DNA of 61,697 nucleotides, from NCBI GenBank assembly GCA_018828585.1, contig JAHJVW010000132.1, positions 1-61,697 of the forward strand, in the 5' to 3' direction. The stretch comes from Bacteroidota bacterium. Lineage in GTDB: Bacteria; Bacteroidota; Bacteroidia; Sphingobacteriales; Sphingobacteriaceae. Positions 26,413-35,350 of the stretch are shown in pieces. The notes under the pieces were generated by a model. That model saw only the letters and a list, made by a program, of their open reading frames with translations. It made no database searches and was not told the DNA's origin. A program made the translations under genes and the position numbers. Position 1 is the first letter of the stretch, and the number at the start of each line of letters is the position of its first letter.

Positions 26413-26685
26413 ATGAAAAAAACTTTTTCAATTATTCTTTTTTCTTTTTTTTTAGTAGGAAGTCTGTTCGCTCAAGAAACTCCATTTGAGCTTAGTAAAG
26501 GACAAAGAACAACCACTTATCAAGAGTGTATCAGTATCTACCAAAAGCTAGCATCAAGTTATAATCAAATTAAAATTTTAGATTATGGATTAACAGATAT
26601 TGGTAAGCCATTAAATTTAATTGGTTTTACCAACACTCACCTTATTACGAAAAAACATTTTTACGTTACCCAGTTTCCAGGTTAA
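26413..26685 (+). pseudogene. Truncated M14 zinc-carboxypeptidase-like fragment
   Basis: A 90-codon frame with a signal peptide (MKKTFSIILFSFFLVGSLFAQ), then TTTYQECISIYQKLASSY and KILDYGLTDIGKPLNLI. These match the start of large secreted M14 peptidases of Bacteroidota as I know them, which run to 500 residues or more with a HPGE zinc site. Here homology stops after about residue 70 and the frame ends at GKP..FYVTQFPG. The zinc-binding part is absent and the rhomboid gene starts 31 bases on. It is probably a deletion remnant; it could still be secreted as a small protein. Confidence 0.6.
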
Positions 26686-26715
26686 ATCAAGAAACAAAAC
26701 TAGACTTAAAATAAA

Positions 26716-27342
26716 ATGCAGGATTATTTACAGCTTACCCCAGTAGCTTCTATTATATTTATCTTCACTATAGTTACCAGTATTTACGCATTTTACAATG
26801 CAGATACTTATGGCAAGTTTATGCTTCACCCTTATAGTGTGGCAAAGGGTAAAAATATTTATCAGCTCATTACCAGTGGGATGGTCCATAAAGATTGGTC
26901 TCATCTGATTTTTAATATGCTTTCTTATTTTTTCTTTGCTTTCCAGTTAGAGCAGATTATAGGTCATTGGCAATTTGCATTACTCTATATTGTGAGTTTA
27001 ATTTTGAGTGATTTGCCCACAGTAATAAAGCACAAAGATGATTTTTGGTACAATAGCTTAGGCGCTTCTGGTGCAGTTTGTGCCATTTTATTTAGTTATA
27101 TTTTGTTTTCACCATTAGATAAACTCATTATATTTCCAATACCATTTCCTATCCCAGCGGTAGTTTTTGGTGTTTTATATTTGATTTATTCTTCTTATGC
27201 CGCCAGAAAATCTAATGACGGAATTAATCATGATGCCCACTTTTATGGTGCAGTTACAGGAATCCTAATTACGTTTATTTTATATCCACAGGTTATCCAA
27301 ATATTTTTATCTAAACTTTCTGGCGGGTATTCATTCTTTTAA
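26716..27342 (+). CDS. Rhomboid family intramembrane serine protease
   Basis: A 208-residue inner-membrane protein with six hydrophobic segments. The catalytic Ser118 is in GASGAVCA and the catalytic His175 in HDAHFYGAVTG; GMVHKDWSHLIFNMLSYF is the conserved loop and helix before them. Rhomboids cleave transmembrane helices of other proteins. Length and dyad look complete. The substrate is unknown and there are no informative neighbours. Confidence 0.93.
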   Translation: MQDYLQLTPVASIIFIFTIVTSIYAFYNADTYGKFMLHPYSVAKGKNIYQLITSGMVHKDWSHLIFNMLSYFFFAFQLEQIIGHWQFALLYIVSLILSDLPTVIKHKDDFWYNSLGASGAVCAILFSYILFSPLDKLIIFPIPFPIPAVVFGVLYLIYSSYAARKSNDGINHDAHFYGAVTGILITFILYPQVIQIFLSKLSGGYSFF

Positions 27343-27366
27343 TTAATTTATCATCTTGATGCATAC

Positions 27367-27396
27367 TTGGAAATAAATTTATTTTTGTTACATTTG
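27367..27396 (+). promoter_or_regulatory. Promoter of rimP-nusA-infB
   Basis: TTG (27367-27369), 19 bases, TACATTTG (27389-27396), an exact Bacteroidota-type promoter. Transcription should start near 27403, just before the leader hairpin. Confidence 0.78.
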
Positions 27397-27410
27397 TACA
27401 CAGAAAATGA

Positions 27411-27438
27411 AAGAGGGGGCCTATTGTCCCCTCTTTTT
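27411..27438 (+). promoter_or_regulatory. Terminator-like hairpin in the rimP leader
   Basis: AAGAGGGG (27411-27418) pairs with CCCCTCTT (27428-27435) around a 9-base loop and ends in TTTTTATTT. It lies between the promoter and the rimP ATG (27459), so it would be in the mRNA leader and could act as an attenuator. Confidence 0.7.
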
Positions 27439-27458
27439 ATTTACCAAAATTCGAATTG

Positions 27459-27923
27459 ATGAATGTAGAAAAGAGAATTAGGGAACTGATAGAGGAGAAA
27501 ATAGCCGATAGACCTGATCTTTTTATTGTAGAGATTAAGGTGGCTAACAATTCCAAAATCATGATTTTGTTAGATGGAGATGAAGGAGTTGGGATTCATG
27601 ATTGCGCTATGGTGAGTAGACATGTTGGGTTTCACTTAGAAGAAGAGAATTTGATTGATAAGGCTTATCACTTAGAAGTAGGCTCTCCGGGTTTAGATAC
27701 GCCGCTTTTATTAGATCGTCAGTATAAAAAAAATGTAGGCAGGGTATTGATCATCAAATTAAAAGATGGCAAACAACTTGAAGGAAATTTGATAAGTCAA
27801 GAAGGCGACACAATTACCATTAATGAAATGGTGAAAGAAAAGGGAAAAAAGGCAAAAGAAGTAGAAAGAATAATCAATAAAAATGAAATCTCTGAGGTAA
27901 AAGTTGGAGTATCATTCAAATAA
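27459..27923 (+). CDS. rimP: Ribosome maturation factor RimP
   Basis: A 154-residue protein needed for 30S subunit maturation. The ATG at 27459 is preferred over the TTG three bases before it. The N-terminal alpha/beta domain has DLFIVEIKVANNSKIMILLDGDEGVGIHDC and YHLEVGSPGLDTPL; the C-terminal domain is an SH3-like barrel (RVLIIKLKDGKQLEGNL). It is the first gene of the rimP-nusA-infB operon, a widely conserved order. Confidence 0.95.
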   Translation: MNVEKRIRELIEEKIADRPDLFIVEIKVANNSKIMILLDGDEGVGIHDCAMVSRHVGFHLEEENLIDKAYHLEVGSPGLDTPLLLDRQYKKNVGRVLIIKLKDGKQLEGNLISQEGDTITINEMVKEKGKKAKEVERIINKNEISEVKVGVSFK

Positions 27924-27959
27924 AAAGAGCATGAATTTAGAAAATATTAATCGCACAAA

Positions 27960-29195
27960 ATGAGCAGCATTAATTTAATTGATTCTTTTCAGGAGTTTAA
28001 AGACTTCAAGAATATTGACAGACCAACTGTAATTAGCGTTTTGGAAGAAGTATTCCGAAGCATGTTACGTAAGCGTTTTGGCACTGACGAAAACTGTGAT
28101 GTGATCGTGAACCCAGATAACGGTGACTTAGAGATTTGGAGAACTAGAACTGTAATGGAAGATGGTTTTTCTGAGGATGACGATTTAGAAATTGAACTAG
28201 CTGATGTTCATAAAATTGATGCTGATTTAGAAGTTGGAGATGATTTTATTGAGCAAATCACTTTAGAGAGTTTTGGTAGAAGAGCAATTTTAGCCGCTCG
28301 TCAAACTTTAGTTTCAAAAATTTTAGAATTAGAGAAAGACGAAATTTTTAAAAACTATAAAGATAGAGTAGGTGAAATTGTAACTGGTGAAGTTTATCAG
28401 GTTTGGAAAAAAGAAACTTTGGTTTTAGATGATGAAGGAAACGAGTTGATTTTGCCAAAGACAGAACAAATTCCTGCTGATTATTTCAAAAAAGGAGATT
28501 CAGTTAGAGCGGTTGTTTATAAAGTAGAAATGCTAAATAGCAATCCTAGAATTATCATCTCTAGAACAGCACCAGAATTTTTACAAAGATTATTTGAACT
28601 AGAAGTTCCTGAAATTTTTGATGGATTAATTACCATCAAGAAAATTGTTCGCGAACCAGGTGAAAGAGCAAAAGTTGCAGTTGAATCTTACGATGATAGA
28701 ATTGACCCTGTTGGAGCTTGTGTGGGAATGAAAGGTTCTCGTATTCATGGAATCGTGAGAGAGTTAAGAAATGAAAATATTGATGTAATCAATTTTACAA
28801 ATAATATCTCTTTATATATTACCAGGGCACTTTCGCCAGCTAAAATTACTTCTATTAAATTAGATGATGAAACCATGAGAGCTGCTGTTTACTTAAAACC
28901 AGATCAAGTTTCATTAGCAATTGGTCGTGGAGGACATAACATTAAATTGGCTGGAAAATTAACCGGTTATGAAATTGATGTTTATCGTGAATCTACTGAA
29001 GAAGAAGAAGATGTCGATTTAGAAGAATTTTCAGATGAAATCGATAGCTGGATAATTGATGAATTTAAGAAAATAGGTTTAGATACTGCGAAAAGTGTTT
29101 TAACACTTTCTGCTACTGATTTGGTAAAACGTACCGACTTAGAAGTTGAAACAATAGAAGAGGTTCTTGGAATTTTACGTTCTGAGTTCGAATAA
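27960..29195 (+). CDS. nusA: Transcription termination/antitermination factor NusA
   Basis: A 411-residue RNA polymerase-binding factor that affects pausing, termination and antitermination. Order of domains: N-terminal polymerase-binding region (1 to about 125), S1 (GEIVTGEVYQVWKKETLVLD, about 140), KH1 (VGACVGMKGSRIHGIVRELRNE, about 258) and KH2 (VSLAIGRGGHNIKLAGKLTGYEIDV region, about 318). A short acidic helical C-terminus replaces the long repeats of E. coli NusA, as is usual in the phylum. The leader hairpin of this operon makes autoregulation by NusA conceivable. Confidence 0.97.
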   Translation: MSSINLIDSFQEFKDFKNIDRPTVISVLEEVFRSMLRKRFGTDENCDVIVNPDNGDLEIWRTRTVMEDGFSEDDDLEIELADVHKIDADLEVGDDFIEQITLESFGRRAILAARQTLVSKILELEKDEIFKNYKDRVGEIVTGEVYQVWKKETLVLDDEGNELILPKTEQIPADYFKKGDSVRAVVYKVEMLNSNPRIIISRTAPEFLQRLFELEVPEIFDGLITIKKIVREPGERAKVAVESYDDRIDPVGACVGMKGSRIHGIVRELRNENIDVINFTNNISLYITRALSPAKITSIKLDDETMRAAVYLKPDQVSLAIGRGGHNIKLAGKLTGYEIDVYRESTEEEEDVDLEEFSDEIDSWIIDEFKKIGLDTAKSVLTLSATDLVKRTDLEVETIEEVLGILRSEFE

Positions 29196-29197
29196 TT

Positions 29198-29226
29198 TTT
29201 GTTTTGTAGTATTAAACGTACTTTTG
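29198..29226 (+). promoter_or_regulatory. Possible internal promoter before infB
   Basis: TACTTTTG (29219-29226) matches TAnnTTTG; TTTG at 29198-29201 is 17 bases upstream, slightly short. It could give infB extra transcription. Confidence 0.4.
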
Positions 29227-29256
29227 TATAAATATAGCTTAGAAAGAAAAGAGTAA

Positions 29257-32200
29257 ATGTCAGAAGACAAAAATTTAGGAATATTAAAAGTTGCGAAAGA
29301 GCTGAATATTGGTATCGGTACAATAGCTGAGTTTTTGAACGGAAAAGGCTTTAAGGTGGAAGCTCGTCCAAATACAAAGCTAACAAGCGATATGTATAAC
29401 GATCTTTTGAAAGAATATCAAGGAGATAAGATCCTCAAAGAAGAGGCTAAGAGTATTGTTATTGGCAAAATTCGTCGTGATGACGTAAACATTGTTATTG
29501 ATAGTAATGATACACATCATACCTCAGCTTTAAAGCAAGAAGAAGAGCCAGAAGAAATCCTGATTAAAAATACAGGATCAACAGCACCTGCCTTCGTCCC
29601 AGCGGAAAAAGAGCCAGAGGTAAAACCTGCTTCAATAAGTTCAGAAACAAGCCCTGGCGTCAAAATTATTGGTAAAATAGACTTAGCCAGCCTAAATTCA
29701 AAAACACGTCCTGACAAGAAAACTAAGGTTGAAGAAGTTGTAAAAGAAACTCCTAAACCTGTTGAGCCAAAAGTAGAGGAAGCCAAAGAAGCTCCAAAAA
29801 CGGTTGAGCCTGAAGTTGTAAAAGAAGTTCCTAAAGCTGTAGAGCCTAAAGTAGAAGAAATTAAAGAGACTCCTAAATTTGTTGAATCAAAAGTAGAGGA
29901 AGATAAAGAAACTCAGAAAGCGACGCAACCAGTTGCAGAAGCTCCTAAAAAGGAAGAGCCCACCATTAAACTCGCGACTGCTCCAGCAGCAGATGAGGAT
30001 AATGAAATAATTAGAGCAAAAGCGAAACAATTAAGTGGTCCAAAAGTTATCGGCAGAATTGAGTTACCAGTTAATAAGAAGAAAGATCAACCAGTTGCTT
30101 CTTCATCCAATCCAAATACCGCAGATAATAAGAGAAAACGGAAACGTAAACCATCGCAGGATGGACAAAATAGTCAAGGAGGTCGTCCCGGAGGATTTAC
30201 TCCTGGACAAAGTGGCCAAGGTAATCCAAGTGCTGGTGTAAACCGTCCAAATACACCAAATACTGGAGGAAACAATAGTAATAACAGAAGCAACGATAAA
30301 GGTGGAAGACCTCCACATAAAAGAGGACAACCTGTTCCTCCAAAGGCCGAGCCTACTGATAAGGAAATACAAGATCAAATTAAAGCTACATTAGCTAGAC
30401 TAAGTGGTGCAGGTAAATCTGGTAAATTTGCTCAACGCTCTAAATTACGTCGTCAAAAACGTGATGATGTAGCTGCAGGTGCTGAGGAAAGAGCAATGGC
30501 TGAGGATATGGAATCTAAAGTGTTGAAGACAACAGAGTTTGTTACTGCAAATGAGTTGGCGACCATGATGGATGTATCAGTTAACGAAGTTATTGCAACT
30601 TGCATGAGCTTAGGTTTATTCGTGTCGATCAATCAAAGATTGGATGCGGAGACTTTAACAATTGTTGCTGATGAATTTGGTTATGAAATCCAATTCGTTG
30701 GGGCAGAGGATGAAGAGATTAATCTGGAACAAGACGATATAGAAGGGGATTTAATTCCACGTTCACCAATTGTTACGGTAATGGGTCACGTAGATCATGG
30801 TAAAACATCTTTATTAGATTTTGTTCGTAAAGCAAATGTAATTGCTGGTGAAGCGGGTGGAATTACGCAACACATTGGTGCTTATGAAGTGGTTGTTGAT
30901 GAAGATAAAAGTATTACTTTCTTAGATACTCCAGGTCACGAGGCATTTACAGCGATGAGAGCTCGTGGCGCTAAAGTTACTGACGTTGCAATTATTGTAA
31001 TTGCTGCGGATGATACGGTGATGCCACAAACTACTGAAGCGATTAATCACGCTTTAGCAGCAAATCTACCCATGGTTTTTGCTTTCAATAAAATGGATAA
31101 GCCAGGTGCAAATCCTGATAAAATTCGTGAGCAATTATCAGCAATGAACATCTTAGTAGAAGAATGGGGAGGTAAATACCAAACTCAAGAAATTTCTGCT
31201 AAATCAGGGATGAACATTGATAAATTATTAGAAAAAGTATTATTAGAAGCTGAATTATTAGAGCTAAAAGCAAATCCAAATAAGAGAGCGGTAGGAACTG
31301 TAATTGAAGCTCAATTAGATAAGGGTAGAGGTTACGTTGCAACTGTTTTGGTAGAAGCAGGAACACTTAGAGTTGGAGATCCAATTTTAGCTGGTTCTTA
31401 TAGCGGAAGAGTGAAAGCTTTGTATAACGAAAGAGGAAATAGAGTAGAAGAAGCTGGCCCAGCGGCACCAGTACAAGTCTTAGGCTTCCAAGGAGCGCCA
31501 CAAGCTGGAGATAGATTCAATGGCGTGGAAAGTGAGCCAGAAGCTCGTGAAATCGCAAACAAGCGTTTGCAACTACAACGCGAGCAAGGTTTAAGAACTC
31601 AGAAACATATTACTTTAGATGAAATCGGTCGTCGTTTAGCGATTGGTAACTTTAAGGAGTTGAACATCATCATTAAAGGTGACGTTGATGGTTCTGTGGA
31701 AGCATTATCAGATTCACTACAGAAATTATCTACTGAAGAAATTCAGGTTAAAATTGTTCATAAAGCGGTGGGTCCTATTTCAGAATCCGATGTATTATTA
31801 GCAACTGCTTCAGATGCAATCATTATTGGTTTCCAAGTTCGTCCATCAGCAGGTGCTCGTAAATTAGCAGAGGCAGAAGAAATTGATGTAAGATTATATT
31901 CTATTATCTACAAAGCTATCGACGAAATTAAAGCGGCGATGGAAGGTATGTTGGCACCAGAGTTCGAAGAGAAAATTATTGCCAACGTTGAAATCAGAGA
32001 AACTTTCAAAATCACCAAGGTGGGTACCATTGCAGGTTGTATGGTGTTAGATGGAACTATTCATAGAAACAATAAAATTAGAATTATACGTGAAGGTGTG
32101 GTGGTTTATACAGGCGAATTAGAATCGTTAAAACGTTTCAAAGACGATGTGAAAGAAGTGAATAGAGGTTACGAGTGTGGATTGAATATCAAAGGTTACA

Positions 32201-32265
32201 ACGATATCCAAGTTGGAGACATTGTTGAAGCTTACGAACAAGTTGAAGTAAAACGTAAGTTGTAA
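29257..32265 (+). CDS. infB: Translation initiation factor IF-2
   Basis: A 1002-residue GTPase that places initiator tRNA on the ribosome. An N-terminal helix-turn domain (ILKVAKELNIGIGTIAEFL) is followed by a long low-complexity linker (residues about 85-400) with Pro/Glu/Lys repeats and a Gly/Asn/Arg-rich part. A second IF2_N domain precedes the G domain: G1 GHVDHGKT (about 510), G3 DTPGHEAF, G4 NKMD, G5 SAKSG. Domains II-IV follow, with ILAGSYSGRVK and the C-terminal VEIRETFKITKVGTIAGCMV. Third gene of the rimP operon. Confidence 0.97.
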   Translation: MSEDKNLGILKVAKELNIGIGTIAEFLNGKGFKVEARPNTKLTSDMYNDLLKEYQGDKILKEEAKSIVIGKIRRDDVNIVIDSNDTHHTSALKQEEEPEEILIKNTGSTAPAFVPAEKEPEVKPASISSETSPGVKIIGKIDLASLNSKTRPDKKTKVEEVVKETPKPVEPKVEEAKEAPKTVEPEVVKEVPKAVEPKVEEIKETPKFVESKVEEDKETQKATQPVAEAPKKEEPTIKLATAPAADEDNEIIRAKAKQLSGPKVIGRIELPVNKKKDQPVASSSNPNTADNKRKRKRKPSQDGQNSQGGRPGGFTPGQSGQGNPSAGVNRPNTPNTGGNNSNNRSNDKGGRPPHKRGQPVPPKAEPTDKEIQDQIKATLARLSGAGKSGKFAQRSKLRRQKRDDVAAGAEERAMAEDMESKVLKTTEFVTANELATMMDVSVNEVIATCMSLGLFVSINQRLDAETLTIVADEFGYEIQFVGAEDEEINLEQDDIEGDLIPRSPIVTVMGHVDHGKTSLLDFVRKANVIAGEAGGITQHIGAYEVVVDEDKSITFLDTPGHEAFTAMRARGAKVTDVAIIVIAADDTVMPQTTEAINHALAANLPMVFAFNKMDKPGANPDKIREQLSAMNILVEEWGGKYQTQEISAKSGMNIDKLLEKVLLEAELLELKANPNKRAVGTVIEAQLDKGRGYVATVLVEAGTLRVGDPILAGSYSGRVKALYNERGNRVEEAGPAAPVQVLGFQGAPQAGDRFNGVESEPEAREIANKRLQLQREQGLRTQKHITLDEIGRRLAIGNFKELNIIIKGDVDGSVEALSDSLQKLSTEEIQVKIVHKAVGPISESDVLLATASDAIIIGFQVRPSAGARKLAEAEEIDVRLYSIIYKAIDEIKAAMEGMLAPEFEEKIIANVEIRETFKITKVGTIAGCMVLDGTIHRNNKIRIIREGVVVYTGELESLKRFKDDVKEVNRGYECGLNIKGYNDIQVGDIVEAYEQVEVKRKL
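29728..29922 (+). repeat. Degenerate coding tandem repeat in the IF-2 linker
   Basis: Five units of 11-14 codons, such as VEPKVEEAKEAPKT, VEPKVEEIKETPKF and VESKVEEDKETQKA, probably grown by slippage. They add length to a disordered linker. Confidence 0.75.
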
Positions 32266-32289
32266 AATCTCAACAGCAATATAAATTTT

Positions 32290-32319
32290 AAGCCATTCTA
32301 TTTCAGAGTGGCTTTTTTG
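32290..32319 (+). terminator. Intrinsic terminator of the rimP-nusA-infB operon
   Basis: AAGCCATTCT (32290-32299) pairs with AGAGTGGCTT (32305-32314, one G-U pair), followed by TTTTTG. It is 25 bases past the infB stop. Confidence 0.85.
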
Positions 32320-32343
32320 TTGAAGAATATTTTGATTACTTTC

Positions 32344-32498
32344 TTGGGCGTTTTAACACGCTATCCGCTATAGTCCCGATGAAAAATCGGGAGCTGCCGC
32401 TACCATCGTTAACGCGTGAGGGATTGAAATGGATACCGGCCAGTGGCTAATGCCTGTGTAGTATAAATGTAAAGCCCGACCCAAAGGGACACGCCCAA
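32344..32498. repeat. Dispersed intergenic repeat, family B, composite copy with inverted ends
   Basis: It is bounded by TTGGGCGT (32344-32351) and its exact reverse complement ACGCCCAA (32491-32498). The right part (32414-32498) repeats the order seen at 19159-19249. The left part contains the 33-base core shared with 23533-23565 (here 32366-32398, hairpin CCCGAT/ATCGGG). No open frame; it lies between convergent infB and the ABC transporter. Confidence 0.72.
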
Positions 32499-32507
32499 TA
32501 AAAGATT

Positions 32508-34346
32508 TTAAGATTCGAAAGTTTGCATGCTGATGAGTTTTTTGTACAAACCATTATGTTGTATCAACTCGCTATGAGAACCTTGTTCAATGATTTCACC
32601 AGCTTCAATTACCACAATTAAATCTGCATTTTGGATGGTGCTTAAACGATGGGCAATTACCACTGTAGTTCTATTCTGCATCAAATGATCCAAAGCTTCT
32701 TGCACTAATTTTTCTGATTCAGTATCTAAAGCAGAAGTTGCCTCATCTAATAACATGATTGGAGGATTTCCTAAAACAGCTCTGGCAATACAAATACGTT
32801 GTTTTTGTCCGCCTGAAAGTTTAATGCCTCTATCTCCGATATTAGTTTCATAACCTTCATCTGTTTTCAAAATGAAATCATGAGCATTTGCAATTTTCGC
32901 AGCCTCTTCCACTTGTTGTTGCGTAAAACCCTCGCGACCAAAAACAATATTATTATAAATAGAGTCGTTAAAAAGTATGGATTCTTGGTTTACCACACCC
33001 ATTAAATTCCTTAAAGAATCCTGGCTAAGAGCTTTAATATCTTTGCCATCTATAAAAATTTCTCCAGCCATTGGATCTGAGAAACGGGGTATTAAATCTA
33101 ACAAGGTGGATTTTCCGCCACCAGATGGACCTACTAAAGCGACAGTTTTTCCTTTTGGGATAGTTAGATTAATATTCCGTAAAATTGTCTTTTCTCCATA
33201 AGAGAAATCAACATGGTTAAAAACAAGGTTGATTTTGAAATCGGTAATTAATTCAGCATTTTTAATATCCAGTATAGAAGGCTTTGTGTCAATCAAATCT
33301 AGTACGCGTTCTCCTGCGGCCAAACCTTGGTTTATATTACTAAATGAATCTGAAATGGCTTTTGCGGGGCGTAATAACTGGGAAAAGGCTGCAATGTAGG
33401 TGATAAAGCCAGCTGCAGTAATGCTAGAGTGATTTTCGAAAACTAAAGAGCCGCCATAAATAAGAATTCCCGAAAGGGTGAGCACTCCCAAAAATTCAGA
33501 AACTGGAGAGGCCATCTGTTGTCTTTTGGCAATAGATTTATTGATATTAGAATATTTATCGTTTTCAGAATTGAATTTGTGATGTATGTAAGGAAGAGCG
33601 TTGAAAGCTTTAACAATACGCATCCCACTAATGGCTTCATCAACCTGACTTACCATCACTCCGAAAGAACTTTGAGCCTCGGTCGCTTGGGCTCTCAGGC
33701 TTTTCACAATTCTACCGATTACCAAACCAGATACAGGAAGTAATAAAAGTGTAAATAAAGTAAGTTGGGCAGATATCGTAAATAGAAGATACATGTAGCC
33801 GATAATCAATAACGGTTCTCTTATAATAACTTGTAAGGTATTGGTTACTGAGAATTGAACAACCTGTACATCTGAAGTAATTTTAGCAATAATGTCTCCT
33901 TTACGTTCACTATTAAAAAAGTGTAAGTGCAGTTGAGTAACAGATTCAAACACTGTTTTTCTAAGGTTTTGAAGCGTATAAATCCTCAAATTCTCCATAA
34001 TCCTTTGAGAAAGATATCTAAAAACATTACTTAATAATACACAGATCACTAATGATATGGCAACAAAAATTAAGGCACCTTTTTGTCCATTTTCGTGAAT
34101 ATATGTATTGAAATGATAGTTGAAAAGATCTGAAAAATATTGAAAAGACCAATCAAATGAAGGGGAATGTAAAGGTGATTCAGCTCTATTTCCAGGTTGC
34201 TGTTTGAATAAAACATTCAACACAGGCATCAATAACGAAAAAACTAGGGTATTAAATAAGGCATACAACAACGTAAATATGAAGTATGGGAAAGCAAATT
34301 TACCAATAGGTTTTGCGAAAGAAAGTAATCTGAAATAGATTTTCAT
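32508..34346 (-). CDS. ABC exporter, fused permease-ATPase (MsbA-like)
   Basis: A 612-residue half-transporter. Residues 1 to about 330 form the six-helix membrane domain with EAISGMRIVKAFNA in the coupling region. The ATPase has Walker A GPSGGGKSTLLDL (about 403), Q-loop VNQESILF, signature LSGGQKQR (about 505), Walker B IMLLDEATSALD and H-loop AHRLS. It resembles MsbA lipid A/lipid-linked glycan exporters, and its place at the end of a glycan gene run supports that, though drug or peptide export is possible. It starts 95 bases after the FkbM gene. Confidence 0.92.
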   Translation of the reverse strand: MKIYFRLLSFAKPIGKFAFPYFIFTLLYALFNTLVFSLLMPVLNVLFKQQPGNRAESPLHSPSFDWSFQYFSDLFNYHFNTYIHENGQKGALIFVAISLVICVLLSNVFRYLSQRIMENLRIYTLQNLRKTVFESVTQLHLHFFNSERKGDIIAKITSDVQVVQFSVTNTLQVIIREPLLIIGYMYLLFTISAQLTLFTLLLLPVSGLVIGRIVKSLRAQATEAQSSFGVMVSQVDEAISGMRIVKAFNALPYIHHKFNSENDKYSNINKSIAKRQQMASPVSEFLGVLTLSGILIYGGSLVFENHSSITAAGFITYIAAFSQLLRPAKAISDSFSNINQGLAAGERVLDLIDTKPSILDIKNAELITDFKINLVFNHVDFSYGEKTILRNINLTIPKGKTVALVGPSGGGKSTLLDLIPRFSDPMAGEIFIDGKDIKALSQDSLRNLMGVVNQESILFNDSIYNNIVFGREGFTQQQVEEAAKIANAHDFILKTDEGYETNIGDRGIKLSGGQKQRICIARAVLGNPPIMLLDEATSALDTESEKLVQEALDHLMQNRTTVVIAHRLSTIQNADLIVVIEAGEIIEQGSHSELIQHNGLYKKLISMQTFES

Positions 34347-34441
34347 TAATTAATTTAATGCTGATATAGAATAGCTAAATAAATGAATAACAGTTATTTA
34401 TTCTTTATATTTAACAATACAAAACTAAGTTTTATTTGGAT

Positions 34442-35272
34442 TTACTTTATAGGTGTTGCGTAAATATTAATGGTTTTTTTGAAACTCAACATGTCCGAGT
34501 TTTTATTTAGTTTTCTTACCTTTGCATTAATGTTAAAATCTTCGAAGTAAAATATATCATATCCATTTTTCGCAATTACGTTATAAAGCTCAATTTTAGC
34601 CTCATCTGTTACGCCAACAAAACTTTCGGCTATAATTACAGGCTTATAGTCCAAAATTAAATCGGTGATAGACTTGATGATTTCTTTGTCGTACCCTTCT
34701 GTATCTATTTTAATAAAAGATAATTTGTTGATCCAATTTTGGTATTTTGTTTCTAAAAATGTCTTCAGATGAACGCCTTTGATTTTATTGGGTAACACAA
34801 AATTTCCGTGAGTGCTATTTTTGTCTTTAGAAATTGCGCCATTCGCAAATGAAGCCTCAGAAGAAATAAAGAAAAATTCTTCTTCCATTGTAGAAATAGC
34901 ATAAGGCTGAAATTCCAATTTATATTTATCACTATTAAGCGATGCGTTTTTCTCCAAAATTTTTAAAACCATGGGATTTGGATCAAATCCTACTGTTAAA
35001 CCCGTTTTGCCAGAACAAACAGCCATAGGAACCGTTGTATCGCCAATATTTGCTCCAATATCAATAGCTAAATCTCCTTCTTTAATGAATTGGTTAAAGA
35101 ATTCGATCATTTCGGAATCTATCTTTATCTGAGTAACGAGCGGGTTAGACCAATTAGCAAATTCTATTTTACCATATTTTCCAATGTCAAAAGTTTCAAC
35201 TTTTGGTGGATATTCCTGAGTAACTCTCCTGGCTTTTTTTCTAGCTAAAGAGTTTTTTATATAGTTTAACAT
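34442..35272 (-). CDS. FkbM family methyltransferase
   Basis: A 276-residue SAM-dependent O-methyltransferase of the FkbM type. The SAM site is AIDIGANIGDTTVPMA (about 92), with GFDPNPMVLKILEKN next, and the family motif FIKIDTEGYDKEIIKSI (about 187) followed by PVIIAESF. Such enzymes methylate sugars of surface polysaccharides. It lies in a same-strand run with two glycosyltransferases and an O-antigen ligase-like gene, 78 bases after the former, so a sugar substrate on the glycan is the best guess. Confidence 0.88.
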   Translation of the reverse strand: MLNYIKNSLARKKARRVTQEYPPKVETFDIGKYGKIEFANWSNPLVTQIKIDSEMIEFFNQFIKEGDLAIDIGANIGDTTVPMAVCSGKTGLTVGFDPNPMVLKILEKNASLNSDKYKLEFQPYAISTMEEEFFFISSEASFANGAISKDKNSTHGNFVLPNKIKGVHLKTFLETKYQNWINKLSFIKIDTEGYDKEIIKSITDLILDYKPVIIAESFVGVTDEAKIELYNVIAKNGYDIFYFEDFNINAKVRKLNKNSDMLSFKKTINIYATPIK

Positions 35273-35350
35273 ATTGCTTGAGCTTTGTTTAATGTATAAT
35301 TAAATAAGGGTTTGATTCTCAAAAATAACATTTGAAAATCAAGTTCTAAC

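Noticed and set aside
32344..32498. Insertion sequence remnant between infB and the ABC exporter
   Set aside because: It has inverted ends but no transposase-like frame and is only 155 bases; treated as a small repeat element.
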